Source: Ancylostoma caninum (taxonomy: Eukaryota; Nematoda; Chromadorea; Rhabditida; Ancylostomatidae). From it: DNA of 64,000 nucleotides. Under the pieces are notes generated by a model. The model searched no databases. It worked only from the letters and a program-made list of their open reading frames with translations, and was not told where the DNA came from. How positions within the stretch are numbered: the stretch's first letter is position 1; every line of letters starts with the position of its first letter. Position numbers and translations under genes: made by a program. This document shows positions 26,601 to 38,200 of the stretch, piece by piece. The stretch is taken from contig JBAJFG010000637.1 in NCBI GenBank assembly GCA_037903475.1, positions 248,001 through 312,000 on the forward strand, in the 5' to 3' direction.

Positions 26601-29600
26601 TGCCGTTGTGTCCTTCGTGTCTATGCTTTCCAAGTGCTGATACAAGGCTCCCTCTTCGTTTACTTGCCAGATGTTCCTTGATACGAATGCTAAGCACACG
26701 GCCAGTTTCCCCAATATATAGAGCTCCGCAATTCAAACAAGTTATTTGATAAACAACTCCTGCCTTCGAACAGTCTCCATTCTTTCCGTGCGGGCAGACA
26801 ATGCAATCTTTCGATATGCACTCCTTGTCGTAAAGTCTGTTTCTAACCAACTGCTTTTTGATGTTATCATTAGGTATGTTAACTAAGGTAACATCATTTT
26901 GCAGTTGCGCCCGTTTAAGACATCGACGTATGTCTGCAGACATTTCATCGGAGACGAATGGTAGGCAGAGCGTTAGCTTGTTTTCGTGGGTTCTGTGTGG
27001 GGTTCCACTATGCCGAGTCCGAAATCGGGAGGAAGCCATGTACCCGTTGCTGCTCGCGATGTTGGATGCCATGAGAAGTGATTCTTGCCTCTCGGCCTCT
27101 CCAGTGCTGATGTAGTAAGCAGTTTTAAACATATTTCGTACAACAGCTCGTTTGACGGGTGCTGGATGTGCAGACATGGCGTGCAGAATTATGTTTTTTG
27201 ACGTAGCCTTGCGATACCACTTTACTCTGATCGTGCCGCTGGACAGACTTATATGAGTGTTAAGGTAGGCCAACCAACCATCTTTCGGGGCTTCCCTTGT
27301 GAACCGGATATTTTCTGACTGTTCATTGAGAATGGTAAAACACTCATCCATTTCGGATTGTGTTGAGGTGGCGATGAAACAGTCATCAATATATCTGCAG
27401 TATAAGAGCGGTAGGCGTGCTAATACTGGTTGTTCAATTCGACTCATGAAACAAATGGCTAACACCGGCGCTAGCCTTTGCCCCATTGCGAGCCCTCGTA
27501 TTTGAGAAAAGTATCTCCCCGACCACTTAAAAAAAATCAAAAAACATAATTCTGCACGCCATGTCTGCACATCCAGCACCCGTCAAACGAGCTGTTGTAC
27601 GAAATATGTTTAAAACTGCTTACTACATCAGCACTGGAGAGGCCGAGAGGCAAGAATCACTTCTCATGGCATCCAACATCGCGAGCAGCAACGGGTACAT
27701 GGCTTCCTCCCGATTTCGGACTCGGCATAGTGGAACCCCACACAGAACCCACGAAAACAAGCTAACCCTCTGCCTACCATTCGTCTCCGATGAAATGTCT
27801 GCAGACATACGTCGATGTCTTAAACGGGCGCAACTGCAAAATGATGTTACCTTAGTTAACATACCTAATGATAACATTAAAAAGCAGTTGGTTAGAAACA
27901 GACTTTACGACAAGGAGTGCATATCGAAAGATTGCATTGTCTGCCCGCACGGAAAGAATGGAGACTGTTCGAAGGCAGGAGTTGTTTATCAAATAACTTG
28001 TTTGAATTGCGGAGCTCTATATATTGGGGAAACTGGCCGTGTGCTTAGCATTCGTATCAAGGAACATCTGGCAAGTAAACGAAGAGGGAGCCTTGTATCA
28101 GCACTTGGAAAGCATAGACACGAAGGACACAACGGCAATGACTTTGACGTAATGTGCACGATTCTCATCCATGAGACAGACATCACTGCGCGAAAAGCAT
28201 TAGAGGGGTTCTGGATTTCCGCCAGGAATCCGAGCATGAATAACCGGAATGAATGCGTGTCCGTTACCAATGACTTCCTTCCCTTCGTATCACTGTGCGA
28301 GCTGTAGATTACTACGATACCCAAACCCGCGTTCCATCTAGGGTGCAGGGTCGCACTCACTTGTCCGTGGTGTGCGTTTCTGATCGGTGCGGACATCCGC
28401 GAAAGCGGTGGACTCAAAACGGTGGTTAGTTGCCTACTGTCTATGGGCGGTTCTGTCTAGTTAATCCGGAATGATGTTGCATTAGCCATTGATGGACGCA
28501 ACATTTGGTCTCCAAGAACGCATAATTGAGCTTTACACCACTTTCAGGCCTCCGAAGAAGACGTTTAAGTCGAAACGTCAGGCCCTAATAAACGAGTTCC
28601 ACCAAACAACCTGGAGGTAGCAGCAGCATACAAAGCATAGTATCAAAATGCCCAGGTTTAAAAAGCAGGGAACATGGAAACCATTTACATTGTTGTTTCA
28701 ACTACTCAGTACAGATAAAACTGAGTGTAAGTGACACCGAAAAATGATATGCTTCGAGTTTCGATATTCTGCACCATGACACTGCACGACTACTAGCATT
28801 CGCCTATTTTACATGCGTTACTGTGGAAAGTGATTTTAGCTCTAAAAATTATTCTAGCTGATTTATCACTAACGATGCATACGGCACTGACGTGTTCGAC
28901 CACAATAAGCCGTAACAGCCCCATGAACTTAGTTTCAGTTTCGAAGTTCGAAAAAAGGTGTTTACTTTGTTCTTTGCACGAGCGGATCAGCATTCAACCA
29001 CGTTAACCCTTTAGCTTAAAAGCATCGCCTCACCTCAGCATTGTTCCTGAGATTTTTACATGAAAAAAAAAAAACTCCAGAAGCTGCTGATCGCAGCGGT
29101 ATAAGTGAGTCCGCGCAAGTGTCGAAAAACTCGTTTTCGAGCCCCGAATCTCGGACAGCTTATGGTCCAAGAGAGCGCTAAGGCGGGGTTTCTGAACCTC
29201 GTCCTAATGACCCGGCCTTTTGGTTTTTGGACCATAAGCTCCCCAACAACTACTTATGAGGAAATTCGTAATCGTGAGAAGGTGCGCTCCCGAGAGCTAC
29301 ACATCATCCACTTCCCGCCAGGATAGAAGGTGCGCTCCATAAAGGTAAAATGACAGATTTTTCTGAGTGTTGAAGGTAGTCATGTATGCTAACGTGATGA
29401 GCGTCTCTTGGTGATTTTTTTTTCAAACAAAGATCTGAAAATGATTCTGAGGTGGGAGGAACCTTCTAATGGAGAGATAAAACAATAATTATTCATTTTA
29501 ACACAAATACTTATGTTCAGGACAAATACCAGGTCTGGATAAAATTAAATTAAGAATAAGGTTTACAGAAATAAAGACGATAAAGCAGATAAAAATCCAA

Positions 29601-30214
29601 CATAATAATGAAAAACGAAACCAAAGTAGCACAACTAACCTCTGCTTTCCTCTTCTCCGCTTTTCGCTCAGTGGCTTCAGCAGCTGGGGACTCTGTAGAC
29701 ACCGAGCTTGTAGCCTTCTCGGAAGCAGCGTCATCTGAGGAGATTCGCTCCGCCTCTTTTCGCTTACGGTACTTCATATGCCATTCCAACAGACTATCAA
29801 AACGTTCCTTCTCAAAATCCAGTGCAGCCTGGTTGGCCAGTTCTGTCCTGCAATTGGGTTTCAACATTTAGCGACGATGTAATGCGCTCCCCCCACATCG
29901 ATGGTGACATGTGACGCACGTAAAAAAGACAAAATCTTTGCCGGCGGTTTCTGAAGGAGAAGTTGCTTCTTGAGAGGATGGGACTGATCGTGCAAGAGCT
30001 GGAGATGGGTGACAAGGTGAGCTCATCTATAAATGAGCATCAATAACATGTGAAATAATATGTAGTAATTCAAAGCAAGTATGACTAACATTCTAAGGGA
30101 AATAGAAAAATCACGACCATTACTCACTGGCAGATTTGTTTCATTTGCCGTGCTAGTTGAAGGTTGAGGCTCACATTTCACGTTGGCCAACGGTTTCGGG
30201 GACGAGCTCGACAT
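23617..30214 (-). CDS. Pro/Met/Gly-rich nuclear-type protein with BCL9/Legless HD1-like segment
   Basis: Twelve exons: 30214-30128, 30026-29920, 29847-29640, 25437-25340, 25280-25188, 25130-25028, 24967-24895, 24595-24464, 24399-24259, 24206-24046, 23944-23869 and 23771-23617. They total 1434 nt (477 aa) with all phases consistent. Residues 1-58 are Ser/Pro-rich. Residues about 60-88 (DFVFFTTELANQAALDF then ERFDSLLEWH) resemble the HD1 helix of BCL9/Legless, which binds the Pygopus PHD finger (family pattern FST-E/Q-M/L-ANK-A/G-A). Basic KRKEAER and EKRKAE stretches and a YVDLTAPE segment follow. Residues about 199-240 are a Glu/Arg-rich helix. The remainder is Pro/Met/Gly/Tyr-rich, as in BCL9 C-termini. 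A clear HD2 (beta-catenin-binding) helix was not recognised, though the 199-240 helix occupies an analogous position. If the assignment holds, it is a nuclear Wnt co-activator. The 4.2-kb third intron contains the Penelope-like element. Confidence 0.75.
26431..27536 (-). CDS. Penelope-like RT (C-terminal part) with GIY-YIG endonuclease, 5'-truncated
   Basis: Continuous minus-strand frame ending at CEL and a stop. It opens inside the RT palm: GLAMGQRLAPVLA corresponds to the conserved RT motif before the catalytic site, and YCRYIDDCFIA holds the YIDD catalytic box. Then comes the thumb region (WLAYLNTHISL), a Cys-rich CIVCPHGKNGDC segment and the GIY-YIG nuclease (VVYQITCLNCGALYIGETGR, with the RIKEHL arginine and a downstream Glu in ALEGFW). 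The upstream RT motifs and N-terminus are absent, so the copy is truncated and not autonomous. The frame formally continues across the junction into antisense of the right copy; that part is not real coding. Confidence 0.85.
27561..28307 (+). pseudogene. Second, shorter Penelope-like copy: endonuclease part only
   Basis: Plus-strand frame of 248 codons, identical at protein level to the C-terminal part of the minus-strand copy from MSAHPAPVKRAV to CEL and the stop. It starts downstream of the RT catalytic box, so it has the linker, the Cys-rich segment and the GIY-YIG nuclease but no RT. Its coding sequence is intact but lacks a promoter and RT; it is a partial copy generated with the element. 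Confidence 0.8.
28544..28592 (+). ncRNA. Hammerhead-like core at the Penelope element terminus (mirrored at 26154-26195)
   Basis: In the sense direction of the element: CCGAAGA (28552-28558), a short stem GAC/GTC around a 6-base loop (28560-28571), then GAAA (28572-28575) and CGTCAGGCC. This is the order of a hammerhead ribozyme core (CUGANGA, stem II, GAAA, stem III), which Penelope-like elements are known to carry. The U4 position is C and stems I/III are incomplete, so catalysis is doubtful. The reverse-oriented copy lies in the left arm. Confidence 0.4.
28693..29639. other. Rest of the BCL9-like third intron
   Basis: No coding sequence. 29110-29340 contains a partially self-complementary repeat (acagcttatggtcc at 29156-29169 versus ggaccataagct at 29229-29240), probably another small foldback element. 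Confidence 0.4.
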
Positions 30215-33200
30215 ACTAGCAGCGATGGGATTAACAAAATGCTTGGATTAAACACCCGACGAGAGCTTGTTCATGTAAGCTGCATGCCAAGAAATATCTG
30301 GAACAAAGAAAATAAGTTCTACGAGCTCGCCTCGCACCATATCGAAACTCGGAACGAATTCTCGAACACATCAGACAAGCGAGGACGAGGAAAAAAATAG
30401 AAAAAAGAAGTTGCTGTCGAACAATGCAGAGCAAACTGAAAATGAATGTAGCCGCAACCGTGAACAAATCAACAAAAGCATTATACCACCACACCAACAA
30501 AAAAAAACAGTGTATTATTATGTAAAGTGGAAAAAAACCATCAAAGGGAACCGTACAACATCGGCACTGCTCTTAGTTCGCAATGTTTTCAATAAAACGT
30601 TCAGTTCGACATACAGAACACATTATGATACATTAATTTCAATTGTTTTCTCAACAACGTCACAAAGGTGAACACATGACGAAACGAAATTCTCACTGTA
30701 TCTTCAATGAATTTACATTTTCACAAGTGCAGCGCAGCACTAGTTCAAGTGTGAACAAATCAAAGGCGAGAAGAAACATCTACACTTCAATAAATATATC
30801 TAAAATATGGGTTAGTTCTAAGACCATAGCACTGGCTATTTTATACAAATTGAGAGGAATTTCGTTGCATTGCTTGGGTATTGCACAATTCCGTCAAAGT
30901 CAGCCAAAGAATTACCAATCCCTAGCCAAACTTCGAAGAAATCTAGTCAGTTCCCGATCTGCGAGATTGTGGGTCTTAAACAAGTTTTTTTAAAGACATT
31001 TGACCGCGCCAGTTGAAACTCAGATTGTACAAAGGAAACTCAGCATAAATTCTCTCTGCAAAGCATAAAAGATGTGAAACGCACACCATGCGGCTGACTG
31101 AAGCGTTCTAATAGACTTGGCAGAGAAGAATGCAAGAAGCCAGATATGCAATCAATCACGACACCATGAGTCTGCGGTGGCAAAATTGTAAAGAATATGA
31201 CCAGAGGGTGAGATGTAGCTCGGAATCAGCACGTGACCACTCCGGAACGGAATCATTAGCGAACGAATCCAAGGAGCAGATCGATCATTCAAAGACAAGA
31301 TGTGTCGGAAGACGCACGAGAGGGGTGAAATAGATGCTATTGCCATGTCGGAAATAGAGGGCGCTCGGCCAGCCAAGTGCTTACATTATTACAACCAAGT
31401 TCGCGGCACCACCGCTTTATGACTTGCTAGCAATCGCACGCTGATAAACTGAATGGATATAGCACTGTGGTTTGAAACTGTGCAAAATTGCCCACATCTA
31501 AAGTAATCAAATCTGAGTTTGCAACTTTGAGTACATGAATTCCCTATGATCATAGAAACAGCATCCCAGATTTACTATCCCAGCTCTTCCGAAAGGAGGA
31601 AAAAAATCCAGTGTACTTTCCATGAGACTGCATAAAAGAACTTTTCTGTCAACGTCATTGAGAATCAGCTATGAGGCGAGAAATCACGAGAATCATTTCG
31701 ACTGCATTCAAAAATAACGCACAGAATAGATACTCCGAATTAATAATAGCTGTCCTGAAGGCAAGAAATATTCTTCAGCAGTGAATAGTATGCAAAAATG
31801 ATGAATTAGGAGGTAAGATCAGAGAGGTTTCAGAAATATTTAGTAGAGTCATTGAAACTGATAAAATGAGCCTGCGTAAAATTAAGGAAAAAAAAGAACT
31901 ATGCAAAGGTGTGACACGGTTTAAGGTCCCATCAAAGGTGTGTTTAGTGAAGAACGCATCATGACCAACGAGAAAAAAAATATGGAAACCACAAAACTAG
32001 CACAGCCTGCTCTTAGTTCTCTTCGATAACGAAATGCTCAAAAACTATGATTTGGAGCGCACTTAAAACAAATCATACACACAAGCATACGCATGCAAGG
32101 AGAAAAAGAGAAGAACAGAAGGTGAATGACTAAAACTCATAAAGCAATTTGGAGTTGTATCAAAAAGTATGCATCAGGAACATGCCAGTTAAGCGTTTAC
32201 GAAGAAAAAAAAACACTAGCAAGTGAGGAAACTAGCACTGATAAAATCTCCGGCAGAGATGACTCAGTCACCTCCAAAGCGAAGGAAAAGTCGACTTTAT
32301 CTTGAAAACGAAACAAGAGAAAAAACTTGCTAAGATTTTAGTAAAAATTGTTTTCTAAAGTGCGATGTTCGGTCTTTCGTGTCTTGACGTAAATAGGTGC
32401 CCTCAAGTCGCAACCCACAACCCAGAACGGGGATAACATGAAAACCAGATGAAACATAGCCTTCAGTGGAAGAAGGCCGACGAATCACCGGAATGAAAAG
32501 AGACGAAATGAGAACAACGCGACTTCATAGGAGCCGAAGCGCTCGATGGTACAACAAAAACTTTTCGAATACAACGCGCAGAACGAGGCGAAAAAGAAAC
32601 TCAATCGGAGAAAACTACGGCCGATCGCCGCTCGAGATCTACGAGGGTGGAAAGAAAATTCTTTACCAAGAAGTAACTTTACAGATATGATGTACTGAAA
32701 ATGATCTACTAGCAGGTAAATAGTGCACAAAAACTTAACAATATAATCGGAACAATACACGGTTTTGTGTATTGTGATATATGTATGAGTAGATAAGGGA
32801 ACGATTCCCACCAAATTGTTGGGAAAAAAACACAGGGTGAAGAAATGAATTACACATACTAACACCAACTAAAGATCGCCGTCATCGAACAACTATAGAC
32901 TGCACTGTTCGATTTCAAAAGAACACGAAAAAGTGAAAACTGTAAGTTCTGCTAGCGATCAAAAGCAAAATAAAGGCAAGAGAGGAGAAAGGATTGATTC
33001 GTGTGACTCGTCAAAGAACTGAGAGGAACATAGACACAACAAAAACATGATTCGTTGTGAGTACAATTCTAGCGGCTTAAAGCAAAAGCTGAGTGTTTAA
33101 TTTGCGGAATTAACAAAGCACTCTTCTAAAGCTCGAATGACAATGTGAGCAACTGAAGTTAAGAAAGGAGAGAACAGTGACGTAGGTTTCCAAAAACCAA

Positions 33201-35264
33201 AACTTAAGAGGCAACCCCATATACATCACAACTTTCCATCAATGATAAAAACAACCACTTGATTTGAACAGTCGAACCGACGTGTGCGTGCGGCAACAAA
33301 GCAATGTTACTGGGCGCAGCACACATGCAGCGGGCACAAATGGCCTTCGAGAACACCGAACCCAGCAGAGACGACCGAAGAGATAACGCAAGGCGGCTGC
33401 TGGCTGGCTGGCTGGCAGGCAGCGAAAACCATCGCGATAATGAAACCGCGAAAGAGCATGCGGCGTAATCGAGAGTTTTCACAAACAGTTTAATATACTG
33501 AGGAGCGGCACGAAGTTAGTTCCCTCACAAAAACAAGTATATGCCCGCGGACTGAGCAAAGGAATACCTATTATTAAATATATAAATGTCAGTATAAATG
33601 TATCTGAACCTCCGCGTATAGTTCAGAAGGACTTTCCCGTATGATGTTAAAATCAAAACGACCTACGAAAACCATGAGAAAACACAATGAAAAACTTGCA
33701 CGATTTGATCGACATGTCTGACACTGCTGAATTTCATGATAACAATTCTAGAGCAATACACAAACGTAACGAATTAGGAAGTAGAGATTTAGATGATATT
33801 ATCCTAAAAAAAGATTTCGCCTGGACGTATCCTCAATCTCGAGAAATTGTAAACGTTCTCAATTCATGTGCGCCAACTTTACTAATAACATCACTTTCTA
33901 TCTCTTCACTAAATATATTTTAGCTCTATCATGACGCACAATATAAACCCTGCCTTTTTGCCCACATAGAACTCAATCGGCATAACTTCGTCGAGGAGGC
34001 TTGGGAAATATCAGCTTGCCAATTTTCTGTCTAGGGGTAGAGATGGAACAAAATAGAACTCGCTTAATTCAATTAAAGGTAGGCCACTAGTTTCTTCTAC
34101 CTAAAGAAATAAGGAGACTCAATAATCGCGATGTAACGTATGATATCGGCGTGCAGGCTACAATGGTAGAAAACATGAGAGAAATCTCTATGAAAATGCG
34201 GTTAGACGTTCTAGCGGTTAGACATATAAATAGCAAAATAGTAATGCGAAACAAGGCCCTTCGAAGAGATTAAGGATACAAAGTAACTCAAAAAACTTTT
34301 TTTGTTGAAGTAGTAGACATTCTTAGTTGTGCTCTACATAAGCGAAAAATTAATGCTTCCGTAGGAGGAATACAGTGCGAAGTTGGACAGAAGAGAGTGC
34401 TGTATTAATTTGTTAATGTGCATTGAGAAGGAATGAGGTGACGATATTGGAGCGATGCCAGATACAAACAGAGTTCAATGTTGCGGATGGATTCAGTAAG
34501 ATGAAAATGGTAATCATAAGGAATAATCACAAAGAAAAGTAGATGGCATCAACATAGATCCTAGGCACTTTTTCAGACAATGCGGGTTCGCTCACTTTTG
34601 AACAGCTCGCTGTTTCAAAAAATTAAGGAGTTGCATTGCAAAGATCTTAGATTTGAGGAGTGAAGGAATATAGGTCTACGCGTGAAAACAACAAGGAAAT
34701 GAAAGGAGCGAAAGCCATAAAAATGATTAAAAGTGAAGTTATTCGACTGTAAGGAACAGGAAAAGAAGCTCTAAAATCCAAAAAATTGTTCAGAACCTTT
34801 TTATACTCAACAATAACGTACCAACAATTGAAATAACAAAAAAAAATTACGCCAGCAAGCATGCGAAGATTGCGGCCTACGACAACTATTCGTCTTTTTT
34901 ACGAAAGCTGCACTTCAGTTCACAAAAATCGAATCATTATGGAGGTCTAGCAAGGTGCAGCAACAATGTGAGAGGCAACTCCAAGGCAGAACTTTAAAGA
35001 TATTCTTAAGAAGTAAAGACAAATAAAATGACCGTTAATGGAAGACTAGTCAATAACTTTCTATTACTACTAATAACTATCATCTGCAGCAATTCACTGT
35101 AGCTAATTTAATCACAGTACAACTGCCACAAGCATTCCTACAAAGCGCAATATAGGAAGATGTGCTAGTATTTCAAATGTGATTTCGTGATGTAATTGCT
35201 TTTCATGAACACAAGTGAGGACAATGTATATTACAGACAAGCAAGCAATATGCGTAAATGAACA
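30215..35264. other. A-rich intergenic interval without recognised genes
   Basis: About 5 kb between the divergent start of the BCL9-like gene (left) and the end of the GatA gene (right). The plus strand is conspicuously A/G-rich with many aagaaaaag-type tracts, so the minus strand (transcribed direction of both flanking genes) is T/C-rich. A short (GGCT)n-like tract is at 33400-33420. No open stretch has protein-like composition or motifs. It probably holds the BCL9-like promoter/5' UTR and the GatA 3' UTR. Confidence 0.4.
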
Positions 35265-38200
35265 TCACCGAGAATCCACAGCGGCATCGTACAAAAGTTG
35301 GGCCACATCGCATACCAGCCTATCTTTCAACAAGTTTCCTATGAGCTGTACACCTACTGGAAGATTGTCTGAGTTTCTACCACATGGAACAGAAATAGCC
35401 GGCACTCCTAAATTGAATTTGATAATATAAAAATCACAGAGAACAACAGATCAAAGAGAAACCTGCGAGATTAGCCGGCTGAGTGTAGAAATCATCTTGA
35501 TCCTCTCTCTTATAAAAACCTTGCAAAAGTTTCGAAAACAGCGGAGGAGGTCCTGTTGCCGTTGGTGTCAATAGAAGATCTACTGAACCAAATGCGTCAT
35601 AGATTTCACGAGCAATTGCGTGACGTACGCGCAACGCTTTATCGAAGAACTGCTTTCGATTCCTATAAGGTGAATGTTTACAAGTACGTAGTTGTTGCGA
35701 TCTGTCATGTCAGGGTAATACTTTCTTGTTTCTCTATTGACAGCACCAAACGACAAATAATTATGCGAAAACCGTTAAAATTCACCAATGTTCCTCAAAT
35801 GAATATGACAAAACAATTTCGATGTTTGAAATGTATTTGAAAAACTAGGTGCGAGCCGCGCGCTTTTCATACCATTTTGAAATCGCAGGGTACAGAAAAA
35901 TATGAAGACAAAATGTTGCACAACTGAGCAAAGACACCAGCACTCAAACGCGCTAAAGATTTTGGAAGTAAATGCTTTTTGTCAGCCCTGAAACGCAAAA
36001 CAGCCGAAATTTCGCATTCCGCATAAAAGTGAGACGGTAAACCATTACTTCAGCAATACTGCGGATTCGGCAACGGAGCAACAAAAAGCTTTATTGTCCA
36101 TGTAATAGTTACCGGACGAACAATGAGAAGTGAAGAAACATGTTAACTTCACAGTGATCACCATGAAGGTAAGACTCCACGTTCACTTACAAAACTGCAT
36201 TGTGATGTATTCCACTGATATGATAATTATTAGGTTGGTGCAAAAATAATGCGCGTTTTCATGCCTTTGATTCCAAACCTCACAACTCCTTTCAAAATCG
36301 ATCTTGTTCAGTAGGCTTAGAACTATTGTAATCCGCAAATCTTTAGCAACAAGGTAGATATTCTCCGACTACCGTGCCTTTCTGATAGGACCTTCTAAAA
36401 TCGACTAACTTCCGGAGGGTAGTTTTGGTATCACTTTAGTCTTCGAGAAAATTCTCCCGGAAGAAGTCATCCACGTTCTCGGGGAAGTGGTAGTCGGTGA
36501 GCGAGAAGCCTGCTGATTATGATGTAGGAGTTCGAGCTTCCTAGCTCAGTTGCTCCAACCTGTGAAGAATCTGTCGTGCAGGGTGTGCCTGGACGGTGCC
36601 GTGTAGGAGTGAAGAATCCATTTTATTGAGCAACGCTGGGGTCACACAGTGAAGTTTCTAATTTATTTCATTTACATCTTGAAAGCACTTACCAGATTAG
36701 GAAGAATGATTGAGCTGCAGTGAGCAATTTTTGCAGCAGGTCACCACAAAGTCACCGTGACCCTATTTTGGTGTTGCTTCGGCTTCTGGGACTGTTTCGC
36801 TGCACGTTCCTCGTCCAACTGTTGAGCAAAGCACGTCATTCTGTCGAACTGGGTCTATACTTCATATTTAATCACTAAGCGACCCACTGTTTGGTCGCAA
36901 GTTTTCACTACAAAGGTGCGAAGCACACCTCTCAACGAGGATCAATGTGGTACTCATTCAGTATGCGCGACATCAACTCGTCAAGCTTTTTCATCCTCCT
37001 ATTTTTACTGAAGGGAGGGATGGTCTGACAACAATCACCGGCAATGTTCTGCGAAACCAAATATGTTGTTTTGGATGGGTGCTGTTTCATAATTGTCATC
37101 AGTTGGGGGTCGCAAACCCCAGGAAGACCTATGCGACATCCCTTACTTTCGAAGCAAGGCACACCAAGCCGAAAAATCCCGGAGCAGCTCGGCGGATGGC
37201 ATTCGCTCACACTACCTTCGCCAAAACTATGGTGGTATTCTGAGCGATTCCTGCTGCGATGCCGTCGAGTATCAGCTCGCTGAAAGGAGTTTGGTAAAAA
37301 ACTTGTTTTGGCGCCTTTCGTTCCACAACTAAAAATTCGCCAAAAACATGAACTTCGCTCAAAATGCATAAGATATTTGAAAAGGCCATGAAATTTGCTA
37401 CAATACCGTGTGCAACTTCTCATACCGATGATAAGAAACACCAGAAATTTTCTGCACCGAAGGTGAAGCAGCGAGAAACGCGCATTATTTTTGCACCAAC
37501 CTAATAATTGTTAAATGAATAAATAACAAATATAACTCACTCTCGCATCAGAAAGTAGTTCCCTGCCATAATTCTCCGCTTCACAACAGTGTTGAATGCC
37601 TCGCTTCTCGACGAGGCATACAAGTCGAACGTGGATTTTTCGTTTTCAGAACGATGGCCGTACTCTATGCTATCATAACTGAAAACATGGTATTTAATAT
37701 AATAAACAAACAACGGATAAAAATTATCCTACCGTGCCATGTTAGAAGCTATGTCAGCGGCGGATATAACCTGATAGCAAACCAACGAGTACTTGGTGTG
37801 AGGCAATGAGACTTCAACTATTTTTGCACCTTTACGATGTAGTAAGTTGGCTGCACGATTCCAGACTTTCCAAGCATCATCAGAGAGAAACTCGTTGTGA
37901 TATTCCTTAAGAGGAGTTTAGAGATGAAAGCCGCACGGGGGTAAATAGGCTTCAAGTATCACGTGTGAAATTTGAAGAAAAGGTTACTTGAACGTACCAA
38001 TACTTATGCATTCCGTAAAACCATGGCACTATAGCATTTTTAATTGGTTGACAAAATATATACAGTAAACGTCGATGGAGCTGATGAACTTGCGGACCTG
38101 TGCGCAAACAGATCGCGCTGCGCACAGGAGACCCTATCCTGAGCTGTCGCAATAGGCAATTCTGATGATATTGTTTTTCCACTCTAATATAATCAAATAC

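Larger units (their letters stand above)
26083..28692. mobile_element. Penelope-like retroelement, head-to-head palindromic insertion with 12-bp target duplication
   Basis: Two near-identical copies face away from a short unique centre. The left arm, 26095-about 27200, carries the minus-strand copy; the right arm, about 27537-28645, carries the plus-strand copy. The centre 27201-27536 exists once and encodes the end of the RT. Arms differ at very few positions (one seen at about 26961 versus 27775). The 12-base string ccatttacattg flanks the whole at 26083-26094 and 28681-28692, a probable target-site duplication. The right end has an extra 35 bases (28646-28680) absent on the left. RT plus GIY-YIG endonuclease and partial copies in inverted orientation are hallmarks of Penelope-like elements. 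It lies in an intron of the BCL9-like gene. Confidence 0.88.

Noticed and set aside
26321..26749. 142-codon plus-strand frame (and its mirror at 27989-28417 minus)
   Set aside because: Antisense of the Penelope endonuclease; both copies appear because of the palindrome.
36541..36566. A-box-like phrase ctagctcagttgctccaacc
   Set aside because: Lies inside the decayed mariner transposase region and has no B box or stem pairing.
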